Assembly (NCBI RefSeq): GCF_033568475.1
Contig: NC_133121.1
Coordinates: 4,464,001-4,528,000, forward strand
Source: Henckelia pumila
Taxonomy: Eukaryota > Streptophyta > Magnoliopsida > Lamiales > Gesneriaceae
Direction: 5' to 3'
DNA: 64,000 nt
Under the pieces are notes generated by a model. The model was given only the letters and a program-made list of their open reading frames with translations, had not been told where the DNA came from and did not search any database. The position numbers were made by a program, and so were the translations under genes. Position 1 is the stretch's first letter. Each line of letters opens with the position of its first letter. Below are positions 39,535 through 54,168 of this stretch, piece after piece.

Positions 39535-39757
39535 TAGTGGTGGGTTTTCGGTATACCGTATCAAAAAAATTAGTATGAAAAAATTCATACTGATACCGAT
39601 ATCAAAATTTCGGAATTTTTATATGGAAAAAATTGATATTAATATCGTGCAGATATCAAAACCAAATTCGAATTACCAAAAAAATGTTTATATGTCGAAA
39701 AAATTTCGGTACGATATTCCGAAAAATCAATATTTTTGTTCGGTATCCCAACCCTAA
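39535..39757. repeat. GGTATACCG-type interspersed repeat, copy 1
   Basis: Dense in CGGTAT, ATACCG, TTTCGG and GATATC words and ending in GGTATCCCAACCCTAA. A longer, related copy at 58197-58668 starts with the reverse complement of that end (TTAGGGTTGG). Non-coding. The open frames across it reflect only the repeated words. Confidence 0.6.
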
Positions 39758-40974
39758 ATTTATTATTATCCATGGATTAACTAGATTATCATTATTTATT
39801 ATTATATTATTATTATTATTATTAAGTTCCAAAATGTAAATTGTCCCACAACAGCAATAATTTTTTTTAATTATAAGAAACTAGAAACAAGAATGTGTAA
39901 TCAAATGAATCTATACACTGTTTGAACACGGGAAATCGATCCTGAGAACCGCCACGCTTGTGTTTGGTTGGCGTGATCCGATCCAATCAAATGTTTTGGT
40001 TGTAATTTTGTGTACAAATTATTTATCTCACGTGAATCATCATCATTTACATATTTCTTTTGTTTATTTTCTTTTGTTTATATTTATATTAATCCATAAT
40101 TTGAAAAAGGAAAAAATTTGAATTTATCATCTAATATCAAATTTTAAATCAATCAAACCAAACATATAAATTTTACTGATCACAATATATATTACTTATC
40201 TATACAATCACATGACACATCCCACCCAACTAAATAGACTTTGTATAAATAAAGTACGTACATAGCATTAAACCTAAGATATTAAGGCAAATGGCCCCAC
40301 CAGTGGTAAGTGATCGAACTAACATACTGACGTTTTAAATGTTTCATTGAATATAAGCTAGTGATGTAGTCCAATAAAGGTTTAATTCAGAAGCAAGCAG
40401 CCTACCCCAAATAAATGCTAAATCCTACTTTTTGCAAGCCCGCCGCTCTGTCCAAACAAATATGAAATATACATATACACGCAATGGAGAATGTGACATT
40501 TCCATTATATATATTTACCCACCTCAACAATTGTTAATTATTTTACACATTGCCGTTTAAGTTAACTAATTGCCAAGATTAGTCCAAGATGAAATTTTTT
40601 TATATAGATTTTGGTTAGTTAATTTGTTTTCGAAACTTATAATTTTTTGTTTATTTTTTGCCTATCAACTAGTGATTTTGTTGGCAAAATCGATCGTAAC
40701 TTATCTACTAATAATAATAATAATTGGAGGTTATATTCGTCTCACATTTTTAATGGGGTGTACAAATTTGGTTCTATTGTAATAAAGGATCGAGCAAATT
40801 TAGGAGAATAATTTGTTGGTTTTTCTTGATAAATTGAATGCTAACCTTTTCAAATTTTGTGGATGAAAGTGTTGAAAGAAAACTTGTGTGATATAGTAAG
40901 TTATGTGAAGCCACCGTCCCATATTCGTGATCCGACCGATTAATAGTAAGTTATAATATTGATGTGATAAATTC

Positions 40975-41505
40975 ATGATTAAAATAATACAAGTTGAACT
41001 CTACCCGCGCCGAAAGAATCTCACCACTATCAGTAGTCAGTACAAATGGCAACAAAAGAGTTTAGGCTTAGCTCCGTTGATTGTTCCCCTTAATGAGACC
41101 ATACAAGGATTATCGGTCATTTTGATTTTAACTATCCGTACGTCATTGACCTTAACGAAGAATGTGGTTGGCCCGAAGACACGATCATCACACACCTCGC
41201 ATGTGCAGCAACGCTTGCAACTTACAAGGCATGCATGCCAACCTCGTTGCGAAGAGTTAAACATGGTTGGAGTTGTGCAAACTACGTGTTTTTATGTCGG
41301 AGTAAGGGCTCTTACCTCACACCATAACGTAAAGGAAAACGACTTGCAGTTCACATTTCAGGAATTTTGCAAAGAGTTTATCGTGGTTGGAGTTGGAGCA
41401 AGGGCTCTTACGGCACACCATAAAAATTTACGTAAAGGGTTGGGAAGAGGAAACGACTTACAGTTCGCATTTCTGGAATTTTCCGTGGGCGGCTCGGCTC
41501 TTTAG
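40975..41505 (+). other. Unrecognised open frame with an internal tandem duplication
   Basis: A 176-codon frame with no family I recognise. Its second half contains two diverged copies of about 110-120 bases (41262-41381 and 41382-41490), sharing TGGTTGGAGTTG, GGGCTCTTAC, CACACCATAA and the GAAACGACTT...CAGTT pattern. The frame stays open through both copies and the encoded segments resemble each other (ALTSHHNVKENDLQFTFQEF and a longer version). There is no good Kozak context, no splice partner and no domain. It may be a young or decayed gene, or a duplicated non-coding stretch that is open by chance. Confidence 0.25.
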
Positions 41506-42843
41506 CCTACATATTTCCACGGAGTTTAATCGTGTTTGTTTTTTTCTAATATGTTCGAAGTTGAGAGGAAGAAGAAAAGAAAAGAAAAAAAACCAACTCT
41601 GACTTCAAAAAACATCCATTCAAAACATAAACCAGCACCACCTTTAAGAAAGGATCTCAATCTTAATATGAGAATATTTTGTACAATATGCAGCCCCCAA
41701 CCAAATCTTTGGTTTACATCCCACTCAAGTATATCCATATTGAGGTCAGCCATCTTTGCAGTCAAAGATACAATTTGATGGAAATGTAAAAAACAGATCA
41801 AAACAGGGGATTTTAAACTATTAACAAGATCATAACAGATCACAACTCAAAGAAAACATAGCATCCCAGGAAGTATTTTTACGGTTCAGATGAAATCATG
41901 TCTAAATTGGATAACGTAACAATCTGTGAACACTTGTCAGCTAGTAAGTGGACTAGCATCCATAGAATAAATTGAAGTATATTCTGATCAAATTAGATTC
42001 AAGTCCATCAATTCCGAACATGGTCAATAATAGTATAAAGTTCCATTAGAGAGAAGAAAATTAAATCACATTTTTCGGTTCTACATTTCTACTACATATG
42101 ATGTAGATAGCTTCCATGCGGTTCAATGAAACTTTAAATTACGCGAAAATAAGTTTGAAAACAAATGGAGAAAAGAGCACACATTACATAATTTTCACCA
42201 AAACAAATGGGCAAGTAGACTGCAAAGATGGTGACCTCAATATGGATATAATTGAAACAAGATTCGATAACAAGAAGAAATATGAATACGAATACATTTT
42301 TCAAAAATTCACCAACTAAATGCTCAAGAGGGCAAACAAACTCATTGCCCAGGTATAGAAACTTAGCATTGCATAATATCAACCAAAGTTTTATTTCATT
42401 ATATCTGCCTCTTGCTTTGCATTAGCTAATTTAGCCCGCCATTGTACTTGCACATCACCAAGATACATAAAATAGCAAAGAGAAAACACCGTATAAACTT
42501 CAATACATTAAACGATATTCAAAATGAGTAGATCTTGACAAATCTAGTGGATCAACGACCAGACTAAAACTCCATAAAAGGAAGTAGGAACACAAATTTA
42601 AGTCATCATATCACCATATTTATACAATTGTATACCAATTACCACCATTCAAAAGAAAGTTTTCCTTCACAGAATCAGTTGATAGCATGTCAAGACAACA
42701 ATCAAAATCCATTCCAAGTCATATGAAATAACCAACTTATCATCCTATAAGCATAACCCATCAGATTATAGTGACAGCACATGAAAATATTCCAATGGGA
42801 ATCGCAAAAAGAGCAAAATAGAAGACCAGATTGTCAAATTGCC

Positions 42844-43821
42844 TCATCCACGAGGTGCTTCTGCGCATTGCCTAGCAAAGTGACCAAATTTGCCACAAGT
42901 GAAGCACTTTCCTCCATCAGGGCCTCCGCTAGACCTCCCAGAGCCGCCACCCCCTCTGCTGTTCCCACCACCCACACACTCCCTTGCTATATGCCCGGGC
43001 TCACCGCAAGTAAAACAAACCCCATTACCACCATTCCCATAGCCGCCACCCCCTCTACTGTTCCCACCACCCACACACTCTCTTGCCATATGCCCAGGCT
43101 CACCACAAGTAAAACAAACCCCATTACCACCATTCCCAAAGCCGCCACCCCCTCTACTGTTCCCACCCCCCACACACTCTCTTGCCATATGCCCAGGCTC
43201 ACCACAAGTAAAACAAACCCCATTGTTTCCATTCCCAAAGCCGCCACCCCCTCTACTGTTCCCACCACCCACACACTCTCTTGCCATATGCCCAGGCTCA
43301 CCACAAGTAAAACAAGCCCCATTACTTCCGTTTCCCCGACGGTTCCAATTGGGGCACTCCCTCGCTATGTGCCCATACCCACCACAGGTATAACAACCGC
43401 CGCCATTCCCACCGTTACTCCCGCCGTCGCAATCCCTAGCCATATGCCCTACCTGTCCACAATGAAAACACTCGCCGCCGCCGCCGCCGCCGCGATATCC
43501 ATAGCCATTCCCATTAGTCCTCCGACCATTAAACCCGTATCCACCACGGCCATCTCTGTCATTCCGCCTCCGGGAAGTGGAATCGACGGGGCCACCTCCA
43601 GGGGCGGTGACGTCAATAGCTTTGGTCTTAGCTCCATCCAAAATTATCGTGAACTCGACTGTTTGACCCTCGTACAGCGTACGAAATCCCTCGGACTTGA
43701 CGGCGGATTGATGAACGAACAAATCTTCGCCACCTTCATCGGGTTGGATGAATCCATAGCCTTTCAGATCATTGAATCTCGTCACAACTCCTTTCGATCG
43801 AGGAACTTTCTCGTCCGCCAT
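42844..43821 (-). CDS. Cold-shock-domain protein with seven CCHC zinc knuckles
   Basis: Plant cold-shock protein of the CSP1/CSP3 (WCSP1-like) type: an RNA chaperone that melts RNA structure, in nucleus and cytoplasm, and supports cold tolerance and growth. Intron-less, 325 residues. The cold-shock domain (about 8-75) has RNP1 as KGYGFIQP (20-27) and RNP2 as DLFVH (33-37). A Gly/Arg-rich linker follows, then seven CX2CX4HX4C knuckles: [28 protein letters not shown], four nearly identical CFTCGEPGH(M/I)AREC units and a last [14 protein letters not shown]. Seven is also the number in AtCSP1. The four middle knuckles come from 99-bp tandem DNA repeats. The opposite strand is open for 348 codons, but that frame is Pro/Thr-rich shadow. 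Compositional bias is strong (G-rich coding strand) compared with the AT-rich flanks. Confidence 0.95.
   Translation of the reverse strand: MADEKVPRSKGVVTRFNDLKGYGFIQPDEGGEDLFVHQSAVKSEGFRTLYEGQTVEFTIILDGAKTKAIDVTAPGGGPVDSTSRRRNDRDGRGGYGFNGRRTNGNGYGYRGGGGGGECFHCGQVGHMARDCDGGSNGGNGGGCYTCGGYGHIARECPNWNRRGNGSNGACFTCGEPGHMARECVGGGNSRGGGGFGNGNNGVCFTCGEPGHMARECVGGGNSRGGGGFGNGGNGVCFTCGEPGHMARECVGGGNSRGGGGYGNGGNGVCFTCGEPGHIARECVGGGNSRGGGGSGRSSGGPDGGKCFTCGKFGHFARQCAEAPRG
42955..43325. repeat. 99-bp tandem repeats encoding zinc knuckles 3-6
   Basis: Four consecutive units of 33 codons, each with one CFTCGEPGH(M/I)AREC knuckle and a linker of the [15 protein letters not shown] type. The units are almost identical in DNA, including silent positions, so they arose by recent unequal exchange or are kept alike by conversion. 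Confidence 0.9.
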
Positions 43822-45339
43822 AACTAAAAGATGACCAAAACCCTAAAACCCCCAATACGACAAATAATCCCACCGTATATATAAAGGCACAATTTAAACC
43901 TTCGATTTTTTTTTTTTTTCATTTTTTAACCCTTTAACACTGAATTTGCGTTTTTATGTAGTGTTTGAGAAAGCTTTTAGGAAACATTTCTCAACTTTTT
44001 GTTAACAAAATTTTAAAAAAAATTAAATTTTTATAATCGAAAAAGCTGAAAAGTGTTTTTAATAAGTTATTCCAAACGCTACCTTAGTCATGTAACTTAT
44101 ATTTTTTTAAGTCATATTAATAGTGAATTTTCACTTTAAGTCATGTAATCTGTATTTTTTTTAATTTTTGGTATGTAGTTTCTGCCTAAAATTGTTTATG
44201 TGCCAAACATGAATGATATGAAACAGCTTTGTTTAAAACCCAAAAAAAACATAAATCCAAATCGAAGAAACAAAATATCGATCGAAAATGGAATTTTTTT
44301 AGTTCAGATATAAATTTTAAAATAAAAAATTATGTGATTCGATTTCATTATATATGTCAAAACCGAACCGACAAAAAAACAAAAAAACATATAAGTTATG
44401 GGACTACAAAATGCATATTCAATGTTGATAGGACAAAAATGAAAAAAAAAAAAAAAAAAAAAAGGGTGCAAGTTGAGACAAAAAATGCAAGCTCGCTGAT
44501 TACATAACCAAAATGAAAAATATCAAATTACAGAACTAAAAATATAATTATCCCACAAAAATCATGAGTTGTATTGAATTTCCATTTGACACTATATATC
44601 ATCAGGCCAATTTTCTCCATACATAAAATTGATTTGGAACTTTGTGTAGTACATAAAATAAAATGAAAGAATACACTTTTTATATTAATCGATCAAGTGC
44701 TAATAACATAAATCAGAATGTAAATAATAATGACATTTTAAAACTCATCACCATATTTGCCCATATTAAGTGTCACATGTTTATTTTGTGAAACGTCCTA
44801 TTCAACCCAAACTATTTTAAAATGTTACATATTATTGTAGATACGGATCGAATTCTCACAAGATACTTATTCATCAATTGATCGATGCATCGAAACTACT
44901 ATAACCTAACACTTGTTTTTGGCGTATAATATAACCTAACACTTGCATAAATGAGAGAATATCATTTTAAGCAAGAAATATTTGATGAAATTATGGTATG
45001 AGAAAACATCAAAACACCACCTTCTTACAATTTTTTAAAATAAAATTAAATATGATGCAATTGAAAGGATTTTTTTTTTTTTTGAGAAGGAAAGGATTTT
45101 TTTTTAAGAGTAATTGAAAGGATATTTAGTTTTAGTAAAAAAATAAATTTACGAGCAAGAATAAATGCACGATCGATCCTCTTTCGACTTTCGTAACGGA
45201 TATATTATGGCAAAGAAAGCTCATGAATCTCTACAAAATGATTGAAATTTGTTGCAAAACAATTTTCCTATTTACACATTACAGACAAATTAAGCCAGAG
45301 ACATGAAAATTGATCATATCTGCACAAGAAAACCAAGAA
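43822..45339. other. Spacer between the CSP and FNR genes
   Basis: The CSP promoter lies at the left: a TATATATAAA box is readable near 43875 on the minus strand (complement of the plus ATATATAAAG). At about 43958-44083 is a 125-bp sequence with TAGTGTTTGAG and TTCCAAACGCTA ends that looks like a MITE. Poly-A runs occur at 44440-44463. The right side is the FNR 3' region. No gene is supported. Confidence 0.5.
43958..44083. mobile_element. MITE-like element with TAGTGTTTG / CAAACGCTA ends
   Basis: About 125 bases with imperfect terminal inverted repeats (TAGTGTTTGAGAAAGC and TTATTCCAAACGCTA) around an A/T-rich core. Non-coding. Similar GTTTGG-ended small elements are widespread in plant genomes; the insert at 39141-39268 may be related. 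Confidence 0.45.
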
Positions 45340-48069
<2,730 letters not shown>

Positions 48070-50475
48070 GGTGGGGAATCCAATGAGTAGAGAAATTGAT
48101 CTTGAAAAGTGCAACAAGAAAATTGGCGAAGAACTGAGAATTGGATTGTGTATCGAGTGGATGAGAGTGGGAGTGAATGCAGTGGCAATAGTGAGGATAA
48201 GAAAATAATTTAAATGTATGACTACCAATATTCTTGCCAAACTAAATTTTCAGTTCGAGTGTGACACCAAAAAATCTAGTTGCTTTTGGCTTTTGAATCC
48301 CTTAAATGTGTAACATGTTTAGCAAATTAGATTAATTTTAGAGTCATATAGGCCTAAGTTGGACATCCAATTAGTTCGATTTGAATTATCCGACTAATGC
48401 AAAGCGTTACGTATATATAACAAATATCAAAAAAAAAAATCTCAAAAAAAAAATAATATACTAGAAGTTCTTTATATTTTGTCAAATTACATTATTTGAA
48501 ATAACATTATTTTTTTAGTGTGGAATGACATTAATGTTAATAGCTTCATTTATGGTTTTATTTACAAACTTCAAAAATATACATATATATATATTTAAAT
48601 GAATAGTTTTCTCGTGCAATCGAATCATATAAAAGTAGTGATAAATGATATTTTTTAACATAAAAATTAATGTTTTTTAATAAATTGGATCAGATAAATA
48701 TATCACAAAATTGTCTCTGTAATCGTTTCGTAAGAATTTAACTCAATTTAATTCGTTTATTTTGATATAACATGATCATTATATTTAATTCAACTTGCGA
48801 GTAGCAAGAGATGGCTTGGATTATGTGTCAATACATTTTTTACCTGTTTATCATCGATTTTCAATCAATTATTACAATATCATTATAAATATTAGTAATA
48901 TAAACGAAATTTTCATGAATAAATATTTTTGTTACGTTCAAAGATAAATTAATATTTAAATAAAAGATTATTTTTGAATTTTTTTTTATAAAAAAAATGA
49001 AACCTATTTCTGTGTGAACAAAACAATGAATCCAAACTGGAGAGGGGGAGAAGGATGCACACTCGAGTACAGCGGGGTCTTTTTTTCGCAGTGTTTCTTG
49101 TTGGCGCCACCAAATCTGTGAGAAGAGAAGAAACTAGCCTACCCAAGGTGATGAAATAGTTTTGTTTTTTAACTGTAAAACCTCGGAGGTTTGTGTAAGA
49201 GTTGCATTAAAGATGATTATTTTTTTAAGAACCTGTGTATAAATTGAATGACTCATTTTAAGAAATGTCTCGGTTGAAAACTGAGATTCATTTAATGATT
49301 TACTGTTTTTTGTGGGGTGGGTTTGAATTTTGATAGCAATAGACACTGTAAAATTGATGAACAAAGAGGTGGAAATGGAAGGTAGGATTTGGTACAAGCT
49401 TACGAAAATTGATTCATAGAGTGTTGAAAGTTGGTATCCAAAATTTTCTCCCGGTTACCCTTCTGATCCTCCAGCGGATATCCTCTTTATTAGCAATCCA
49501 TAGTTTAGTTTCGAAAAAAATCCTGGAGATAACCAGGATGATCTTTTCTTGTGTTTTTGAGATTGAGATGAAGTTAAAATTTTCTTAGCTAGGTTTGTTT
49601 GAAATGCTACAGTATTGGGTATGAATATTCCCAAGGTGCCATTTTTAACACTATATTTAGGCAAATATGTGTTTGGTTCTGCCATTTCCTGCGAATTGAA
49701 TGCACACTTTTGGAACTTCGCAAAGTTTTAATAATTTGTTGTGCTTAACTGTTTCGTTATGGTGTTTAGTTTTGTTGCAATGCATAAGTTGGGAAGTTTG
49801 CATGTGAATGGTGCATATATTTGGGAGGTTTGTATATGAAATCGTTGCATTGACAATGTCTGAAACTATTATAGTATGCTTGAGATATTGGACAGATTTC
49901 TTGAATGAAAATTTTTCATTGTCTTATTATCTTTTTGCCGTAATTCTAGTGGTGAGGGTTCCGAGCATTGAGAATTTGAGATGTGTTGAATGCTTCATGG
50001 TTAGGTTGGTGCTGTACAATTTCTTACTTATTGTTCATTTTCGACCAAATAAATTTTCATTTTTTAGATGAAAGTTGTCGTCCAATAACAACTGAATGCA
50101 CATTATGCCCATTATTGATAGTTTTCGCGTTTCTTATCTATGCTCACCTCCTGGACATCTAGTTACTATTGTCAACCTAATTACGAGTTGTCATCATCAA
50201 CAATAAGATTTGGACTAACTACTGATTTAGATCATGTGTATTCCTGTAAACCAAGGGATAACAATACTAGTTCTGAATAGAAATATAAAAGTGATGACCT
50301 GTTTACCCAATTTTATAGTTTTTCGAACTTATGGTGATTTATTGTCTTTTGGTTTCGTTTATACAGATGATAGGTTTGTATGCATGCCAGCGAATGGCTT
50401 TGCTAGCTAGCAGATAGCGATTCCTTCCGGTTATGTACTTTTAATAGGAGAGATCTAGCATATTGTGTGGGTGCT
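48070..50475. other. Divergent spacer between the FNR and PPR genes
   Basis: Holds the FNR promoter at the left (leader from 48070) and the PPR promoter and leader at the right. 48240-48980 is very AT-rich. A less AT-rich stretch at about 49020-49146 ends in CTACCCAAGGTGATG and could be a non-coding first exon of the PPR gene with a donor at its end; an acceptor-like TTTATACAG occurs at about 50367. No second protein gene is supported. Confidence 0.45.
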
Positions 50476-52017
50476 ATGGATGTGGTTGCCAGAAAAGTTC
50501 GCCGCGTCTCCGCGAGTGTTGAATCATTCCCATCTTTAGTCAAGTTTCGCTCTCCTCTCCAACACCTTGAGAACATATCACGGGGAGCAAATGAACCATC
50601 TAGAACTAGCCCTGTGGCCCAAGAGTCCCCTCAGAAAAGAAAGCATCATTGTCATGAATCTGTCATCAATTTGATAAGGCATGAGAAAGATCCACAAAGA
50701 GCTCTACAATTGTTTAACAGAGTTACGAATCAGAAGGGCTTTAATCATAACCACAACACCTATGCTATCATTCTCCACAAGCTTGCTCGATGCAAGAAAT
50801 ATGAGCTCCTTGATGCGGTTCTTCATCAGATGACCTACGACACCTGCAAATTTCAGGAAGGCATATTCATCAATCTCATGATGCATTTCTCCAAATCATC
50901 TATGCATGAAAGAGTTCTTGAAATGTTTCACAGGATTCTGCCGATTGTACGTGCAAAGCCATCTCTCAAAGCCATTAGTACGTGCCTTAATCTTCTGGTT
51001 GATGCAGATCAAATTGAAATGGCAAGGGCATTCCTTTTGAGTACTCGAAAAGACTTTAAATTGGAGCCAAATACGTGTATTTTCAACATTTTGGTCAAAC
51101 ATCATTGCAAGAAAGGAGATTTAGGATATGCTTTTGAGGTGGTAAAAGAGATGGAGAAGTCTAAATTGTCTTGTCCAAATTTGATCACCTATTCAACTCT
51201 GATAGACTGTCTTTGTGAAAGTGGCAGACTAGAAGAAGCAATTGCTCTGTTCGAGGAAATGGTCTCCAAACATCAGATATTACCTGATGCCTTGACTTAC
51301 AATCTCTTGATTAATGGGTTTTGTCGTAGTGGGAAAACTGATAGAGCCTTGAAAATAATGAAGTTCATGAAGAAAAATGAAAGCAGCCCAAATGTGTTCA
51401 ATTATTCAAGTTTGATGAATGGGTTTTGTCAGGAGGGAAGACCTGAGGAGGCCAAAGAAACTTTGGTTGAGATGAAAGGTGCTGGTCTGAAACCTGATGC
51501 TGTTGTTTATACTACCTTAATTAATTACTTTTGTAGGGCTAAGAGAACTGATGAAGCTATTCAGCTGCTTGAAGAAATGAAAAGAAATGACTGCCGGCCA
51601 GATGTGGTTACAATGAATGTGATTCTCCGGGGATTGTGTGAAGAAGGCAGATCGAATGAGGCTATCACCATGCTTATGAGATTACCTGTTGGTGGTATTT
51701 ATCTAAATAAGGCTAGCTATCGAATTGTTCTAAATTGCTTGTGCAAGGAAGGTAAATTGGAGAAGGCGGTAGGGTTGTTGGATCTGATGTTGCGCAGAGG
51801 TTTTCTGCCACACTTTGGTACATCGAATGAATTAATAGTTCAGCTCTGTAAGGCTGGAAAAGTAAACGATGCTGCGATACAATTGTCTGGATTGGTGGAA
51901 ATGGGGTTTGAGCCAGAGCCTAATACATGGAGTGTGCTAATTGATTTGATTTCCAGAGAGAGAAAGCTATTACCTGCGTTTAAGCTCCTTGATGAGCTGC
52001 TGATCAACTTCGATTGA
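50476..52017 (+). CDS. P-type pentatricopeptide repeat protein (At5g18475-like)
   Basis: RNA-binding helical-repeat protein, normally in mitochondria or chloroplasts, that stabilises or processes specific organelle transcripts. One exon, 513 residues from the ATG at 50476; a GTG three codons earlier is in frame but is not a normal plant start. The N-terminal 65 residues are rich in Arg, Ser and Val (MDVVARKVRRVSASVESFPS) and poor in acids, consistent with a targeting peptide. From about residue 70 there are around eleven 35-residue repeats, the clearest being LITYSTLIDCLCESGRLEEAIALFEEMV, ALTYNLLINGFCRSGKTDRALKIM and VVYTTLINYFCRAKRTDEAIQLLEEM. There is no E, DYW or SMR domain. The repeat series and the tail resemble Arabidopsis At5g18475. 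The RNA target is unknown. Confidence 0.9.
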   Translation: MDVVARKVRRVSASVESFPSLVKFRSPLQHLENISRGANEPSRTSPVAQESPQKRKHHCHESVINLIRHEKDPQRALQLFNRVTNQKGFNHNHNTYAIILHKLARCKKYELLDAVLHQMTYDTCKFQEGIFINLMMHFSKSSMHERVLEMFHRILPIVRAKPSLKAISTCLNLLVDADQIEMARAFLLSTRKDFKLEPNTCIFNILVKHHCKKGDLGYAFEVVKEMEKSKLSCPNLITYSTLIDCLCESGRLEEAIALFEEMVSKHQILPDALTYNLLINGFCRSGKTDRALKIMKFMKKNESSPNVFNYSSLMNGFCQEGRPEEAKETLVEMKGAGLKPDAVVYTTLINYFCRAKRTDEAIQLLEEMKRNDCRPDVVTMNVILRGLCEEGRSNEAITMLMRLPVGGIYLNKASYRIVLNCLCKEGKLEKAVGLLDLMLRRGFLPHFGTSNELIVQLCKAGKVNDAAIQLSGLVEMGFEPEPNTWSVLIDLISRERKLLPAFKLLDELLINFD

Positions 52018-54168
52018 TCTCAATTAATACTCATAACGTAGAAATTCATAAGTTTATGGTGATTTGGAAGAGTAAGATGCAAAGTTCTTTTTTTGATGAT
52101 TCAAACTCAAAGCTGCTCAAATCTCTCCAAAAATTCAAGACATTGTGAATCTTAACGAAGATGTGTATCAAATAGGCCTTTATATCATGTTTCTGAGCCT
52201 AGACAGGTTCAAAGGAATTTCTAAAACAGTGCAGTTGGTTCTTCTACAGCGCTCTCCCTTACTAACAGGTAGATTCAGCCTTGATTCCAGCTCTCCTACT
52301 GAGAACTTGCCATATGGTGGTAGCCACGGTCGAGTTTGGACAGCAGCTCGAAGGTGCAGTTGGACATTTAAGAACGGCCCACGAGCATTCAACGCTTTTG
52401 GTCAACCAAACCGTTTTCGCAGTGTTCAGATTTCAAACTGCTCAACGGGAGTACAAGACTATAGTGGATTATCGGTATTCCTATACCTTTTCAGGTCTTA
52501 TGATCTATTGTCTCTTGCTGTCTTGATTCTCTAAAGCCTGGTAGAGATATAACTCTCTAGCTGCAGTCATTGAGGTGCTATCTCGAGAGTCGAGTTTGAT
52601 TTCATCCTGCTAACGCAAGAAAGAAATATATGAAGAGTTTGCTGCTCCCTGGTGCTGAATTTTCTACAAGGCTCTGCCGAGTGCCGAGGGAGGCTAATCC
52701 AAGATTTTGGTCATGGAGCCGAGGAGGGCAAGAATGGAAAATGAAACTTCAATTCTCTTTAACAAACTATGCATAAAATTTTTATTTTATCTTTATTTTT
52801 TTTATCATTTGAGTTAGATATTGACGGATTCTTAATGGCTCCTTTCCTACAATTGTTCGTTTGTGATGACATGTTTTATCCCATTTCTCATGGAGCTAAA
52901 TTAATAAGATTTAGTTGGACCTTAAAATCATTTAACCCATTCTTTCTTTCTTTCTTTCTTTTTTTTTTTTATAGCAAAAGTCGAAATAAAATATTTTGAC
53001 TATTCTCTTGATGTGTTTCCAACTAATTTTGAAATGAAAAATTATTGTGAACTAGTTGTGATAAATTGATTCTTTTTTGTTGACGAGGTATGAATACCCA
53101 AATTGAACCCAAAAAAAGGCCCAAATTGACAAAAGTTGTTTTTTGTTGATGAAATATAAAATAATCCAAATTGACAAAAGTGGTGGGTGGCGACCTAGTA
53201 TGAGTGCTTGGCGTCATTTGTTATTTCCATTATTTATTTTTAATTAATTAAAATAAAAAAAAATGGTTGTCGAAAGCGCGAGCCCACCACGTTAATTGTG
53301 TTGTGTATTATTTGAATGCATGAGAAATTTTATGGTAGTAATTTTTATGAAGATTAAAGTGCTTACAAATGAAAAATATGAGACAATTTTAGGTGGCAAT
53401 AATTTGCATAAGATTAATTTTAAATATTCAAATGGTTTGATTGGGTTCAATGTCAACTCTTGTAATCTAGAATAAATGAGTAATTGACTCGAAATTATTA
53501 AGAATAAATTAGGTGGGGTGAATATTACTAATATTATAATAATCAATATGCCAAACCTAATCACAAGCATATCATAATAGGGGCTAGTTCGACCCAGTCT
53601 ACTTCGGTAAATGTATATGAGAAGTATATCTCACGACATGATTAAAGAACGACGAGTTCCAGAATGACACATAGAAAAATGGAAAATTCGATCATGTTTG
53701 GATACTAGAACCCATGGCTCATGTGGGACGTTGGATCTAGACGCACCTACGATGATCTGATCGAATATACCACAAAAAGTGGATATATTTCTCATACGTC
53801 CAGCGTTGGATCTAGACCACGTACGAGGATTGTATTTACCAAAAGAAAAATGGATACACGTTGAGGATTGGTGGGCACATTACAAATTATCAACAAATCA
53901 TTCATCAGCAGTTCCCAAAGAAAATTCCCAGGTTTTCAGCACAAAGAATCAATGCAGGAAACTAAATTCATGTACAAAATTATTTTCCTTCAAAAACTAG
54001 TCACAAACTAAGGCTATCTTGGATGAGTATAAAAAAGAACACCAGCAAACAAATGCTATTTACACTCCAGATGAATCAAAGATGAAAACAAAAACCAAAG
54101 CCAAAAAATAAAGAAATGATCAAAAAAACTTCATCATCAACACATAAAAATGTCTACAAACATATCAA
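52018..54168. other. Convergent spacer between the PPR and ARO genes
   Basis: 3' regions of both neighbours. 52145-52534 has a moderately GC-balanced stretch with short frames but no family features; it may be PPR 3' untranslated sequence. A CTTT microsatellite is at 52943-52962. At about 53725-53865 a GTTGGATCTAGAC...GTGGATA block of about 55 bases appears twice in diverged form. No gene is supported. Confidence 0.5.

Larger units (their letters stand above)
38738..42843. other. 4.1-kb intergenic stretch between the MLO and CSP genes
   Basis: No recognised gene. From left: the MLO promoter; a TATAT/TGTATG microsatellite at about 38897-38960; diverged direct repeats and a small inverted-repeat element at 39060-39410; a GGTATACCG-type repeat at 39535-39757; an ATT microsatellite near 39797-39825; an unplaced 176-codon open frame with an internal duplication at 40975-41505; then, to the right of 41530, the 3' side of the CSP gene, with a possible untranslated region but no second coding region. 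Confidence 0.5.

Noticed and set aside
42781-43827. 348-codon plus-strand frame rich in Pro and Thr
   Set aside because: It is antisense to the cold-shock/zinc-knuckle gene; the G-rich coding repeats leave the opposite strand open. No domain is present.
50467-50475. Start of the PPR protein at 50467
   Set aside because: The codon there is GTG. The ATG at 50476 is the normal start.
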